A stretch of DNA of 64,000 nucleotides from Acidobacteriota bacterium (lineage in GTDB: Bacteria; Acidobacteriota; Aminicenantia; JBFLYD01). Of this stretch, positions 17,809-26,798 are shown one piece after another. Every line of letters starts with the position of its first letter. Within the stretch, counting starts at the first letter, position 1. The position numbers and the translations under genes are program-made. The stretch spans positions 10,278 through 74,277 of the forward strand of contig JBFLYD010000028.1 in the NCBI GenBank assembly GCA_040756905.1, read 5' to 3'. The notes beneath the pieces were generated by a model. That model saw only the letters and a program-made list of their open reading frames with translations. It was not told the DNA's origin and did no database searches.

Positions 17809-17934
17809 GGGATAAGGAAGAAATTAAAGCTAAACATAACCCTCAGGGTCAAACTCTTGGAAAGGAGATAATCTTCTGAGAGAATAACAGAATATTTTAT
17901 GAGAAATCAGGCGGAGGAAAGAAATAAAGTTGAT

Positions 17935-19965
17935 TTAACGCATATCGACAATGGGAAAGGATGAGATACGCAATCGGGCGCATCCCATCGGAATAAGAGT
18001 AATCTCCTCAATAGGTTCATCAGATTTAACAGGGCTTGGAGGAACCTTGCCTACCATCCGTCCTTCAGTTTTCCACTGGGGAATTCTTTTCGCCTTTGCT
18101 CGAAGTTCGATCGGAGCAACATTAGGCTCGAAAGGCTGGTATGCAGGCTCTCTTTTTTTAACCACACTGATCGAAGCTTCAGGATTCTCAGGGTTAACAA
18201 TCAAACCATAATTCCAGGGAGTGGTCGGAAGAATCTCATAGGCAGGCCACTCATCCGTCCCACTATAGCGCTTCCACTCCTCACCAATCTTAAGAGAATA
18301 CCATAATGGTCCTCGTTTTACAGAGATTGCATTACCAATCTTCTTCCATGTCTTTATTTTTATCTCCATAGGAAGTTTGAGTCGTATTTGATCGTAGTTC
18401 CTCCACTCTCGCTTTATCATCACATAATTACCAGGCTGAGGATTGGCTTTTATGTCTTCTCCATTTATAAGAATTCTGGCATTTTCACACCATTCCGGGA
18501 TTCTCAGATAGAGAGGGAAAGCCACAGGCTTATATGTCCAGAGGGTAAAATCGATGAAATCTCCAAAAGGATACCATGTATCCTCAGAAATCCGCACCTC
18601 AACGCCATCTGCAACTTTAGCATTTACTTGGGAAGGAGCGTAAAGGACAGCAGCCAGACCATTATCCAGAGTGGCAAGCCAGAGATGCTCAGCAAAATAG
18701 GGCCATCCAAAAGCAACATTATGCTGACAACAACGATATCCCCATGGGTCATACGAAACCATCGTACCTGGATTCTGAAAATCATGTTCACCTGAACTGT
18801 CGCAAGAGATAAGATTAGGGGCGGTTAAATAATGAAGAGCTTTAAGGTCAGGGGTCATCGATGCAGGAAGAGAGTTAAAAGCAATCTCCTCACACCTATC
18901 AGCATATCGTGTTTCTCCAGTTATTTTTAAGAGGGATTTATTTGAATACATAAACTCCACAATAGAACAAGTTTCAGCACCCTGACGTGGACCACTATAA
19001 CCAGGGCGTATATTTTCATCTGCTCCAAACATTCCTCCTGGTTGCTGACCATATTCGTCCATAATTAATCTATAGTTTTTTTCGACTGCATTAATATGCC
19101 TTTTATCTTTTGATTGCTGGTAAAATACCCCTGGATAACGAATTCCCATTGTAATGTTTACCCCATGGTAAAAAGTGCTTGGCTCCCAATTTTTATCCCT
19201 TTGTGGATTGAGGATATCAGAGGTCCAATCCGCGGTTCTTTCAAAAATCCGAAAGGCTAATTCTAAAAGAAACTTTTCACCTGTTCTGTTGTATAACCAG
19301 TAAACGCTCTCTAAATTTTCGCCTCCACGAAGCTTTTGCCAGCTTCCTGGTAAAAGATTCTCTACGGGCATCTCAAGCTGATATTTGAAGTAGCGGGTCA
19401 TAAACGGAATTACACGCTTGTCACCTGTTGCTTCATATAGACTCTGGAAAGCGAAGAGCATGATCATGTTTGGCCAGAGGTCATGATTTTCTTTATTTTC
19501 AGGCGGACCAAAGTATCCATCAGGTTGTTGGCTTGAAAGGACTGCATCAAGCCATTTTTTTGCTTCTCCTATGATTTTTGAATCTTTAAGAATATATCCA
19601 AGGTCTCCATAACCTTTGAGCCAATAGGGCATTTCTTCCCACCCAAGATCCTTTAAGGTTAACCATCCGCTATTGGGTTTTAAAAATTTGCTCAATTCAG
19701 GAAGGTGACCGGTGAAGCCATCTCGCATCAATTGCAGCTGACTCAGCAGCCAACCTTTTGGTTCAATACTTCCGATCGGAAGTTTAATAAGAGGGCTTGG
19801 AAGTAAAGGAGGCTGATTTGATATGTAATGCTGATTTGAACCCTTATTGACCGGGATATTTACAATACTAATTTCAATGTTTGACATTTTTTCTTCTTTT
19901 ATTCCTGGAGATAAATTGGGAAAAAGGAATCCCAAAAAAATAACTAAAATTATGAAATCTTTCAT
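17935..19965 (-). CDS. GH127-like beta-L-arabinofuranosidase family (DUF1680) protein
   Basis: 676 residues. The ATG at 19965 is chosen because an aaggagg site lies 8 bases upstream, inside the 8-codon longer version. Signal peptide about 1-22. The catalytic region is an alpha-helical barrel: RDGFTGHLPELSKF, MPYWLKGYGDLGYI, QQPDGYFGP. The pairs ETCSIVEF and YRCCQHN carry the Glu/Cys residues that bind zinc and act as nucleophile in GH127. A C-terminal beta-domain follows (PLYLRIPEWCENARILINGE). Probably periplasmic plant- or glycan-derived arabinoside breakdown; GH127 subfamily and substrate cannot be fixed. Confidence 0.85.
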   Translation of the reverse strand: MKDFIILVIFLGFLFPNLSPGIKEEKMSNIEISIVNIPVNKGSNQHYISNQPPLLPSPLIKLPIGSIEPKGWLLSQLQLMRDGFTGHLPELSKFLKPNSGWLTLKDLGWEEMPYWLKGYGDLGYILKDSKIIGEAKKWLDAVLSSQQPDGYFGPPENKENHDLWPNMIMLFAFQSLYEATGDKRVIPFMTRYFKYQLEMPVENLLPGSWQKLRGGENLESVYWLYNRTGEKFLLELAFRIFERTADWTSDILNPQRDKNWEPSTFYHGVNITMGIRYPGVFYQQSKDKRHINAVEKNYRLIMDEYGQQPGGMFGADENIRPGYSGPRQGAETCSIVEFMYSNKSLLKITGETRYADRCEEIAFNSLPASMTPDLKALHYLTAPNLISCDSSGEHDFQNPGTMVSYDPWGYRCCQHNVAFGWPYFAEHLWLATLDNGLAAVLYAPSQVNAKVADGVEVRISEDTWYPFGDFIDFTLWTYKPVAFPLYLRIPEWCENARILINGEDIKANPQPGNYVMIKREWRNYDQIRLKLPMEIKIKTWKKIGNAISVKRGPLWYSLKIGEEWKRYSGTDEWPAYEILPTTPWNYGLIVNPENPEASISVVKKREPAYQPFEPNVAPIELRAKAKRIPQWKTEGRMVGKVPPSPVKSDEPIEEITLIPMGCARLRISSFPIVDMR

Positions 19966-20019
19966 TTTTTCTTCCTCCTTTTTATTCAATTTATTCTATC
20001 GAACTATATGAAAGAATTC

Positions 20020-20048
20020 TATATAATTTATATAACTTTTTTTCACAA
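20020..20048 (-). promoter_or_regulatory. Promoter of the GH127-like gene
   Basis: On the minus strand, TTGTGA (20043-20048), a 17-base spacer and TATATA (20020-20025), about 55 bases before the start codon. The rest of the divergent gap 19966-20281 is AT-rich. It holds only this promoter, a gggaggttt ribosome site for the next gene and no other element I can identify. Confidence 0.5.
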
Positions 20049-20281
20049 TTTCTGAAAATGATGCTTACTACCGGTTAAGTTGAAAGTTTTTTGTAAATAA
20101 TTCCATTTGATTTCTTCTTTTCAGGATTTAATTGAAGTCTAAAGATCAGTTCCTGATGTTTATCAAAGAAGAAAGGGAACCTTTTTATATAGTTAAGAGT
20201 CATATAAATATGAAATAAAAAGTTGAAAAAAGAAGATACTAAAAATTTTAAAAAATACAATACAGAGAGGGAGGTTTAACA

Positions 20282-20758
20282 ATGAAAAAAACTTTAATAA
20301 GTATTTTAATCGGGGTGCTTTTAATCGGAGTACTTATTCTTTCGGCTGGAGAAAGACATAAAAGATGGTTTAGAGGAGATGAATTTGGAATCTGGAAAAA
20401 AATAGAAATGGTTAAAGACCTTAATCTTACAGAAGAGCAGAAAAAACAGATAGGCGACCTTCGCCTTGCTAACCAAAAAACAATGATTGATTTGAGAGCA
20501 AAAGTCCAGGCAGCTCGATTGGATTTAGGAAAGCTTCTTGAAGATCCAAAGGCTGACCCAAAGAAAGTCGAGGCTATAGTTAACGAGATTAATAAAGTAA
20601 GGTCAGAGATGTTCAAAAATATGGTGGATTTTAGAATAAAGATTAATAAAATTCTTACATCTGAACAGCTTGAGAAAATCAAAGGTTTAAGATTCGAAAG
20701 AGGTATGGGTTTTTGTGGAAAAAGGAAATTTTTTCGTCATGGCATGAAAAAATACTGA
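20282..20758 (+). CDS. Spy/CpxP-like LTxxQ periplasmic protein
   Basis: 158 residues with a signal peptide (about 1-22) and an all-helical mature part. It carries two LTxxQ-type motifs, LTEEQKKQIGDL (about 50-61) and LTSEQLEKIKGL (about 122-133), as in Spy/CpxP chaperones and heavy-metal-resistance proteins. Probably a periplasmic chaperone or stress sensor. Its UGA stop lies at the edge of a dispersed repeat: the TGA belongs to the TGAGCACCCCC sequence shared by all three repeat copies, so its original C-terminus may have been altered. Confidence 0.8.
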   Translation: MKKTLISILIGVLLIGVLILSAGERHKRWFRGDEFGIWKKIEMVKDLNLTEEQKKQIGDLRLANQKTMIDLRAKVQAARLDLGKLLEDPKADPKKVEAIVNEINKVRSEMFKNMVDFRIKINKILTSEQLEKIKGLRFERGMGFCGKRKFFRHGMKKY

Positions 20759-20858
20759 GCACCCCCAGCCATGGGGAAGATACCTTCTCTATATCCCTTC
20801 AGTGTGCTGTGTGAGAGATTTTTTGCCTGTATAGATATGTAAGGGACAGCACATCAAT
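20757..20858 (+). repeat. Dispersed palindromic repeat, copy 1 (left-truncated)
   Basis: Shares gagcaccccc-agccatggggaagatacc-ttc-cccttcagtgtgctgt with copies at 23574 and 54923. Like copy 2 it ends with the inverted pair TGTGCTGT...GACAGCACA around a ~35-base loop. It lacks the left hairpin found in the other copies. The core contains its own inverted element, catggggaagataccttc(cccat). Confidence 0.8.
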
Positions 20859-20883
20859 ACAAAAGCATTTAATTCTGATGCAT

Positions 20884-20940
20884 TCCTCTCCCCTCATCCC
20901 TCCCTCTCTTTGAGGGGAAATGATTGAGGTGAGGGGAAAA
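20884..20940 (+). repeat. Pyrimidine/purine palindrome (CCCCTCA...TGAGGGG)
   Basis: ctcccctcatccctccctc is followed by tttgagggg and then gattgaggtgagggga, so the left arm can pair with either of two right arms (20911-20917 or 20930-20936). This is the layout of widely dispersed CCCTCA/TGAGGG-type bacterial intergenic palindromes. Together with repeat copy 1 it fills the gap 20759-21074. Only AT-rich sequence and a ttctttatataaagaa palindrome lie beyond. Confidence 0.6.
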
Positions 20941-21074
20941 TGAGTAAGATGTAACAAATATAAGTGCGTTCATATTAGTATTCTTTAGGGAAGACTCTTA
21001 GTAGCCTTCCCTTCTTTATATAAAGAAAGCTTTAAAAGTTGTATTAGTTTTTTATATATGTTAATAATTTATCG

Positions 21075-21899
21075 ATGATTCATTATGTAGACGGAAAATT
21101 TGTTGACGAATCTGAAGCAAAAATCCCTGTAAATGACCTTGGTGTGATTAGAGGGTATGGAATTTTTGATTTTTTAAGAACCTATAATAAAAAGCCTTTT
21201 TATTTAAAAGAACATCTTGAGAGATTAATTAATTCAGCAAATATCGTGGGTTTAGATATATCATGGAATTTAGATGAGCTGAAAAAGATAGTGGAAGAAA
21301 CTCTTTTAAGGAATGGAAACCCCGAGGCATACATCAGAATTCTGGTTACCGGAGGAAAAACAGAAGATTCCATAACTCCAGCCGGAGAACCAACTTTAGC
21401 AGTCTTAATAGAACAACCTCATTATTTTCCTGAAGGATGTTACACTGAGGGAATAAAGGTTATAACTATTTCTGCTGAGAGACATTTCCCGAGGTCAAAA
21501 TATTTAAATTATACATTGGGCGTAGTAGCCATGAAAAAAGCAAAAGAGGAAAATGCAAATGAGGTACTTTATCTTAATAGAAATGGCTTTATATTAGAGG
21601 GGATAACAAGTAATTTTTTTGTGTTTAAAGGTGACATACTTATAACCCCTGAAGAAAATGTTTTAATTGGAATAACAAGAAATATAGTTTTAGAACTGGC
21701 AAAAGATAAATTTAAAATCGAGAAGAGGAATATATTACTATCTGAACTTGAGGAAGCTGATGAAGCTTTTATCACATCGACCACAAGGGAAGTTATGCCT
21801 GTAGTTCAGGTAGATAATATAATAATCAAGGATGGGAATCCGGGAAAAAATACAAAAAAATTGATCGAACTTTTCAGAAAAATTACAGAGAATTATTGA
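21075..21899 (+). CDS. Class IV PLP-dependent aminotransferase (branched-chain/D-amino acid type)
   Basis: 274 residues with the fold-type IV layout: an N-terminal VDGKFVDESEAKIPVNDLGVIRGYGIFDFLRTY (about 5-37), the Lys-bearing segment PRSKYLNYTLG (about 140-150) that forms the Schiff base, NEVLYLNRNGFILEGITSNFF, and ITRNIVLELA. It transfers amino groups from branched-chain amino acids (IlvE), D-amino acids (Dat) or acts as ADC lyase. These cannot be separated confidently by eye; the length fits IlvE/Dat. No biosynthetic neighbours. Confidence 0.85.
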   Translation: MIHYVDGKFVDESEAKIPVNDLGVIRGYGIFDFLRTYNKKPFYLKEHLERLINSANIVGLDISWNLDELKKIVEETLLRNGNPEAYIRILVTGGKTEDSITPAGEPTLAVLIEQPHYFPEGCYTEGIKVITISAERHFPRSKYLNYTLGVVAMKKAKEENANEVLYLNRNGFILEGITSNFFVFKGDILITPEENVLIGITRNIVLELAKDKFKIEKRNILLSELEEADEAFITSTTREVMPVVQVDNIIIKDGNPGKNTKKLIELFRKITENY

Positions 21900-21909
21900 T
21901 AAGATTTCT

Positions 21910-23403
21910 TCATTTATTTGTTACATCCATTACTGCCATAAAGATGAGCTGAGCTAAATCTTCCATTATTTCTGGAGTAATCGTTTCTGGAGTATCCATC
22001 GAATTGTGGTAATAAGAAATCGCCCCAAATGCGCTGAAGGATAAAATTGGGATATTTTTCCCCATGAAATGAGCTGCATCTAACCTTGGTCTTGCTATGT
22101 TCTGAAAGTAGGTAGGCTCTATAATTCTATGAATATATTTATTGTTAGATTTTTCAAAATAATTCCATAAATCAGGAAAATTTTTTGCAGCAAGAGCCCT
22201 CAGTTTATCACCACATCCAACTCCATCCATGTTTATAAAACACAGGATTTTTTCATTCGGGAAAAAGGGATGGTTGAGATAAAACTCTGAGCCTGCTACT
22301 CCCTGCTCTTCAGCACCAAATATGAGAAAAATGATTGATCTTTTTGGTTTTATTGGACATTTCGCGATTGCCTCAGCTACTCCAAGAGTTACAGCTATAC
22401 CAGATGCGTTGTCGTTAGCTCCTGGCATTAATACATGACACATCCCTACATGGTCAAGATGAGCTCCTATGATTATTGCTTCATTTTTTAAAACAGGGTC
22501 AGTTCCTTCAACATATCCGATAACATTATAGCCGATCCCTTCTGGATGATTCTCTGTTAAATTTTTTATCGTGAATATTTTACCTGTTTTGAATGATTGG
22601 GGTTTTCTCATCTCATCAATTTTCTTCTTCGTTTCATCAGCTTTTCTTCCTGTTCCTGTGAAGATGTCTTCCATAACTGTGTTTCCAACATAGGTCAGGA
22701 TAAAGTTTTTTAAATAAGTGCAGTTAGGGTTTACGAGTGGGCCATAGTTATACAGCATTCCAGCTACTCCGTGGTCTTTTGCATTTTTTACTTTATATTG
22801 ATGGAATGAATAAGGTCGCCATTTCATAAATTCTTCTGGTTCTTTTTCTGGGGAAATCGGAACTTCTCTTTCAACTAAAACAATCTTTTCTTTTACATCG
22901 AGTCCTTTATATTCATCAAAGTTGAGTTCAGGGGCAGTGATTCCATAGCCAACATATATAACCTCAGCAGTTACCTCTCCTGAATCAGAAGTTGAGCCAG
23001 GAAGATATTCTTTTTCATACTGGTAATATTTTTTTAACTCAGCCTTTTCCTTAAATGGAATGTGGAGGTAAGCTTCAGAACCTTTAAACACAAGAGTATA
23101 TGGATTTGGAAAAGCCTGAAGATAAGTTCCATTATCTCCAGCAGGTTTAATCCCCCATTTTTTAAAATGACTTATGACCCATTCAGCTGAAGCATTATAA
23201 CCAGAAGTTCCAGTTAGCCTTCCCTCATATTTTGTGGAACATAGTTCTTTGACATAATCAAAAAGAACGTTGCTCGAGATAGAGTGCATTGAAGTAAGAA
23301 GTTTTTGTTCTTGAGATATTTTCTGTGGTTGAGGCAGAGCATATGTTGGAAATAAGATTAATGTTAAAATTACAAAAATAGAATGCTTTAAATTTATACG
23401 CAT
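21910..23403 (-). CDS. M28 family zinc aminopeptidase, exported
   Basis: 497 residues from the ATG at 23403, preferred over the one 22 codons earlier because a gaaggagat site precedes it and a proper signal peptide (about 1-24) then begins the protein. A PA-like insert lies in the first half. The co-catalytic zinc ligands and Glu of M28 are present: IGAHLDHVG (His/Asp), GANDNASGIA (bridging Asp), FGAEEQG (catalytic Glu and Glu ligand), INMDGVG (Asp) and YYHNSMDT (His). Probably periplasmic or outer-surface peptide breakdown. Confidence 0.92.
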   Translation of the reverse strand: MRINLKHSIFVILTLILFPTYALPQPQKISQEQKLLTSMHSISSNVLFDYVKELCSTKYEGRLTGTSGYNASAEWVISHFKKWGIKPAGDNGTYLQAFPNPYTLVFKGSEAYLHIPFKEKAELKKYYQYEKEYLPGSTSDSGEVTAEVIYVGYGITAPELNFDEYKGLDVKEKIVLVEREVPISPEKEPEEFMKWRPYSFHQYKVKNAKDHGVAGMLYNYGPLVNPNCTYLKNFILTYVGNTVMEDIFTGTGRKADETKKKIDEMRKPQSFKTGKIFTIKNLTENHPEGIGYNVIGYVEGTDPVLKNEAIIIGAHLDHVGMCHVLMPGANDNASGIAVTLGVAEAIAKCPIKPKRSIIFLIFGAEEQGVAGSEFYLNHPFFPNEKILCFINMDGVGCGDKLRALAAKNFPDLWNYFEKSNNKYIHRIIEPTYFQNIARPRLDAAHFMGKNIPILSFSAFGAISYYHNSMDTPETITPEIMEDLAQLIFMAVMDVTNK

Positions 23404-23490
23404 TTGTATCTCCTTCAATAAATTTTTTGCAGAGTTTTTTATAAATTTTTTTAAGATTATTTTCAACATATTTTTATATTTAAAAAATTA

Positions 23491-23980
23491 AAGAGGCCAA
23501 CCATCCTCTTCGCTCAGAGGTTTTAGAGTAATCAGCAAGGGTGACTCCGAAAACACGCTGTATTTTCCCCATCAAAGTGTTGTGACACTCAAAATTGTCT
23601 TTGTTATTTATTTGTGTCACAACACTTTCCCTATGGGGGCAAGCCCTCCTTAGACGCTTCGCTGAGCACCCCCCAGACATGGGGAAGATACCTTCCCCAT
23701 ATCCCTTCAGTGTGCTGTCAAAGAACTCCTTTCTCTGGGAAAAGATTTATGGGACAGCACACTTGGAAAAATCCAGCTCGGCACTCATGCTCCGCTCTTC
23801 TCTCCCGATATCCATCGGAAGAGAAACCATGCCCGCTCAGCATTCGTGACGGTTTTCAGGAACCTTCGGTTTCTCCGCCACCCTTCCTGCTCACTCTTTT
23901 ATGTTCAGTGTTTAGAATTTGCTGTTTCTTAGGTATTTAGATGCTCGTCAATATATCGCTCAGAAGATGGTTGGCCTCTT
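23491..23980 (+). mobile_element. 490-bp non-coding element with 15-bp terminal inverted repeats
   Basis: Perfect inverted ends AAGAGGCCAACCATC (23491-23505) and its complement (23966-23980) enclose dispersed-repeat copy 2 plus a second hairpin-rich section (about 23765-23930). It contains no convincing gene and looks like a MITE-like or composite palindromic element. It fills most of the 23404-24153 gap between divergent peptidase genes. No target-site duplication is evident at its edges. Confidence 0.6.
23574..23762 (+). repeat. Dispersed palindromic repeat, copy 2 (most complete)
   Basis: Left hairpin: AAAGTGTTGTGACAC (23574-23588) pairs perfectly with 23614-23628 across a 25-base loop. 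Core: ctatgggggcaagccc...ttagacgcttcgctgagcacccccc, then agacatggggaagatacc, then ttccccat, nearly identical to copy 3. Right hairpin: TGTGCTGTC...GACAGCACA. Different in-frame codons in each copy and no shared open frame argue against a gene. Confidence 0.85.
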
Positions 23981-24073
23981 GTCTTAAATATATGTTTCAA
24001 GTCGCTCTTCCTGCTAAGAAAAGAGTTTAAATTAATTTCTTTTATCAAGGGACTTTGTACACTTGTAATTTTT

Positions 24074-24102
24074 TTGACCATTAAATTTATCTCTGATATA
24101 AA
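24074..24102 (+). promoter_or_regulatory. Promoter of the S9 peptidase gene
   Basis: TTGACC (24074-24079), a 17-base spacer and TATAAA (24097-24102), about 50 bases before the start codon. An aaaggaggt ribosome site follows. Confidence 0.65.
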
Positions 24103-24153
24103 AGATAAAGTCTGCTATATGAAAAGAATTTATCAAAAGGAGGTAAAATAAAG

Positions 24154-26778
24154 ATGAAAAGGAATTTTTTAAAAACCTTATTTTTATTCTTTGTATGTAT
24201 GGCACTTATTTTATTTGGATATGGAACTGAACAAGAAAAGAAGGAAAAAGAGGAAGCACCTATTTCGATAAATCAATGGTTAATAGCTGGTCCAGCATCT
24301 CTTCCCCTTCCTGTAGTACTTGGTGAAGGAGCTGAGTTTTCAGTTAAAAACCTTTTTGACCTTGATATCCTTGACCCATTAAGGTTATGGGTTAAAGAAG
24401 GAGACAAATTAGAATGGAGCCCAAAAAATATACTTAAATGGAGCATCAAAAATGTAGAAAATGGCAAACTAACTATATCAGCTGAGGGCACAAATCCTCA
24501 GGTGGTATTCCTTGCATGTTATTTGGATAGCTCTCGGTGGCAAAAAATTAAAGTAGAGATAGAAACCCATCATCTTTTAAAAGTATTTTTAGATGGAGTT
24601 TCAGTTATAACCAGAGATGTATCTTCCAAATCAGATGCGAAGGAGATTGGTAAAGCAACAGGAGAGCTGATGCTTTCGCAAGGAAAACATCGTCTATTTA
24701 TCACAGCAATCAGGGATCCGAATGGACATCAGGAATGGTCTATAAAAGCTACATTCAAGCCAAAAAAAGAAGAATATTTATCTGTCAGTTTAGCGACAAA
24801 GAGGACTTTAACAGAAGACGATATATTTAATTCCCTTAATTTGAGAAGTATATCGATATCGCCGGACGGAAAGGCAGTGGCTTACACAGTAAGCCAGCGT
24901 AATCCAAGAACAAAAAAACATGAATACTGGATAGAAATCCGAAAGCTTCCTGATGGAGAAATAGAAAAAGTAATACGGGATACTCAAAATCTCCGGAATC
25001 TTCGGTGGTCACCTGATGGAAAGTTTCTCAGTGCCATAGCTCCTGGAACAAAGGATACTTTTGATCTATGGCTGATAGAACGAAAAACTGGCCAGACTCA
25101 AATTCTTCTGGATGATGTAAAAGGGTTAAACAATGCAATCTGGTCTCCCACAGGAGAATTCATGGTATATTCAGTAACTGATGAGCCTAAGGAAAAAGAG
25201 CAAAAAATCCAGAGAATGACAGGTCTTCAGGATCGCTGGATTCGTTATTGGCCTTATAAGACACATTTATATATGTTAATGATGGAATCAAAAATAAAAC
25301 GACGTCTTACTGCAGGCACACTTTCCTCCGAGGGGCTTTTCAGTTCTGCTGGGAATCCGATAAGCCCAGATGGAAATAAAATTATTTTTATCAAATCTCA
25401 ACCAGATTATAAGAATCGTCCTTATTTAAAAACAGAACTCGTGGTGCTTGATATAATGACAAACAAAGCAGAAAAAGTTTTTACCTCAAACTATTCAATA
25501 GGTTCAGTGAGTTTTTCTCCTGATGGTAAAAAGATTTATTTTATAGGAGGGCAGTCTATAGGAAATATTAAAAAAGAAAAGGTGCTTTTGAATGATTACG
25601 ATAGAGACTTATACATTCTAAATCCTGAAACAGGGGAAGTTAAATCTCTGACTGATAAGTTTAATCCTTCTATATACACAGCATTATGGAGGAAAAATGA
25701 TTCAATTTATTTACTCAGTGAGGATAAGAGTGAAGTTCAGCTGTATAGAACTGACGAAGAAGGAAAACATTTTTATAAACTTAATACCGGTGTTGATGTT
25801 GTGAGGGAATTTGATGTTCCACTTAATGGCTCTCGTGTTGTTTATTCTGGAGAATCGATTCAAGCTCCCATTAAACTTTTCACAATGGATGTAAAAAATG
25901 AGTCTTCTAAGTTGATTTATGCACCCGATGAAGAACGCTGGTCAGATGTAATTTATGGAAAAATTGAAGATTTCAATTTTAAAAATTCAAGGGGTAATAC
26001 AATTGAAGGCTGGATTTATTACCCTGTTGATTTTGACCCGAATAAAAAATACCCGTTGATTGTTTACTATTATGGAGGTACCTCTCCAACCATTCGTTCT
26101 TTCAACACAAGATTTCTTCAATATGCATCTAATGGATATTTTGTTTATGTTTTGAATCCCAGTGGTGCAACTGGATATGGACCTAAGTTCTCAAATTTTC
26201 ATGTGAATGATTGGGGTAAAATTGTAACTGAAGAAATCATTTCTGGAGTTACAAATGTTATCAAATCAAAGCCATTTATAGATTCAAAAAGCATAGGAGC
26301 GTTTGGTGGAAGCTATGGTGGCTTTATGACAGAAAGTCTGGCGTATAAGACTGGTATGTTCCGTGCTCTTACCTCTTTATACGGAATAAGCAATATAACG
26401 AGTTACTGGGGTGCTGGATGGTGGGGATTTCTGTACTCTGGAATTGCTACAGCTGAGAGTTTTCCATGGAATCGGCCAGATATTTATGTTGAAAGGTCTC
26501 CGATCTTTCATGCTCACAAGATAAACACTCCTCTTTTACTCCTCCATGGCGATGCTGACATTAATGTGCCAATTACTGAATCAGAACAATTGTATACAGC
26601 ATTAAAATTATTAGACAAAGAGGTTGAGTTTATAAGGTTTAAAGATGAAGATCATGGAATCAGAGGATCCGATGAAAATCAACGGGCTGTTCCAGAAATC
26701 ATGATGGCATGGTGGGATAAGTATTTAAAAAATCAACCAGAAGCCTGGGATAACCTCTGGAAAAAACAGGAGAAATAA
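24154..26778 (+). CDS. S9 family prolyl oligopeptidase / dipeptidyl aminopeptidase
   Basis: 874 residues with an N-terminal signal-like helix (about 4-25). A ~190-residue N-terminal beta-domain precedes a WD40/PD40-type propeller (SPDGKAVAYT, SPDGKFLSAI, SPTGEFMVYS, SPDGNKIIFI, SPDGKKIYFI). The C-terminal alpha/beta-hydrolase is complete: Ser720 in GGSYGGF, Asp802 in HGDADINVP and His834 in DEDHGI. It is exported and cleaves short peptides. A good aaaggaggt ribosome site fits this start. The next gene begins 20 bases later. Confidence 0.93.
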   Translation: MKRNFLKTLFLFFVCMALILFGYGTEQEKKEKEEAPISINQWLIAGPASLPLPVVLGEGAEFSVKNLFDLDILDPLRLWVKEGDKLEWSPKNILKWSIKNVENGKLTISAEGTNPQVVFLACYLDSSRWQKIKVEIETHHLLKVFLDGVSVITRDVSSKSDAKEIGKATGELMLSQGKHRLFITAIRDPNGHQEWSIKATFKPKKEEYLSVSLATKRTLTEDDIFNSLNLRSISISPDGKAVAYTVSQRNPRTKKHEYWIEIRKLPDGEIEKVIRDTQNLRNLRWSPDGKFLSAIAPGTKDTFDLWLIERKTGQTQILLDDVKGLNNAIWSPTGEFMVYSVTDEPKEKEQKIQRMTGLQDRWIRYWPYKTHLYMLMMESKIKRRLTAGTLSSEGLFSSAGNPISPDGNKIIFIKSQPDYKNRPYLKTELVVLDIMTNKAEKVFTSNYSIGSVSFSPDGKKIYFIGGQSIGNIKKEKVLLNDYDRDLYILNPETGEVKSLTDKFNPSIYTALWRKNDSIYLLSEDKSEVQLYRTDEEGKHFYKLNTGVDVVREFDVPLNGSRVVYSGESIQAPIKLFTMDVKNESSKLIYAPDEERWSDVIYGKIEDFNFKNSRGNTIEGWIYYPVDFDPNKKYPLIVYYYGGTSPTIRSFNTRFLQYASNGYFVYVLNPSGATGYGPKFSNFHVNDWGKIVTEEIISGVTNVIKSKPFIDSKSIGAFGGSYGGFMTESLAYKTGMFRALTSLYGISNITSYWGAGWWGFLYSGIATAESFPWNRPDIYVERSPIFHAHKINTPLLLLHGDADINVPITESEQLYTALKLLDKEVEFIRFKDEDHGIRGSDENQRAVPEIMMAWWDKYLKNQPEAWDNLWKKQEK

Positions 26779-26798
26779 TTGGTGAAATGGAGGCAATA

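Noticed and set aside
23595-23940. Two overlapping plus-strand open frames of 84 and 108 codons
   Set aside because: They lie in the palindromic repeat element, have no ribosome sites, and their composition reflects hairpin arms. The frames are not kept open in the other repeat copies.
23491-23980. Retron or group II intron RNA
   Set aside because: No reverse transcriptase gene is nearby and the fold is a row of simple hairpins without domain V-like or msr/msd layout.
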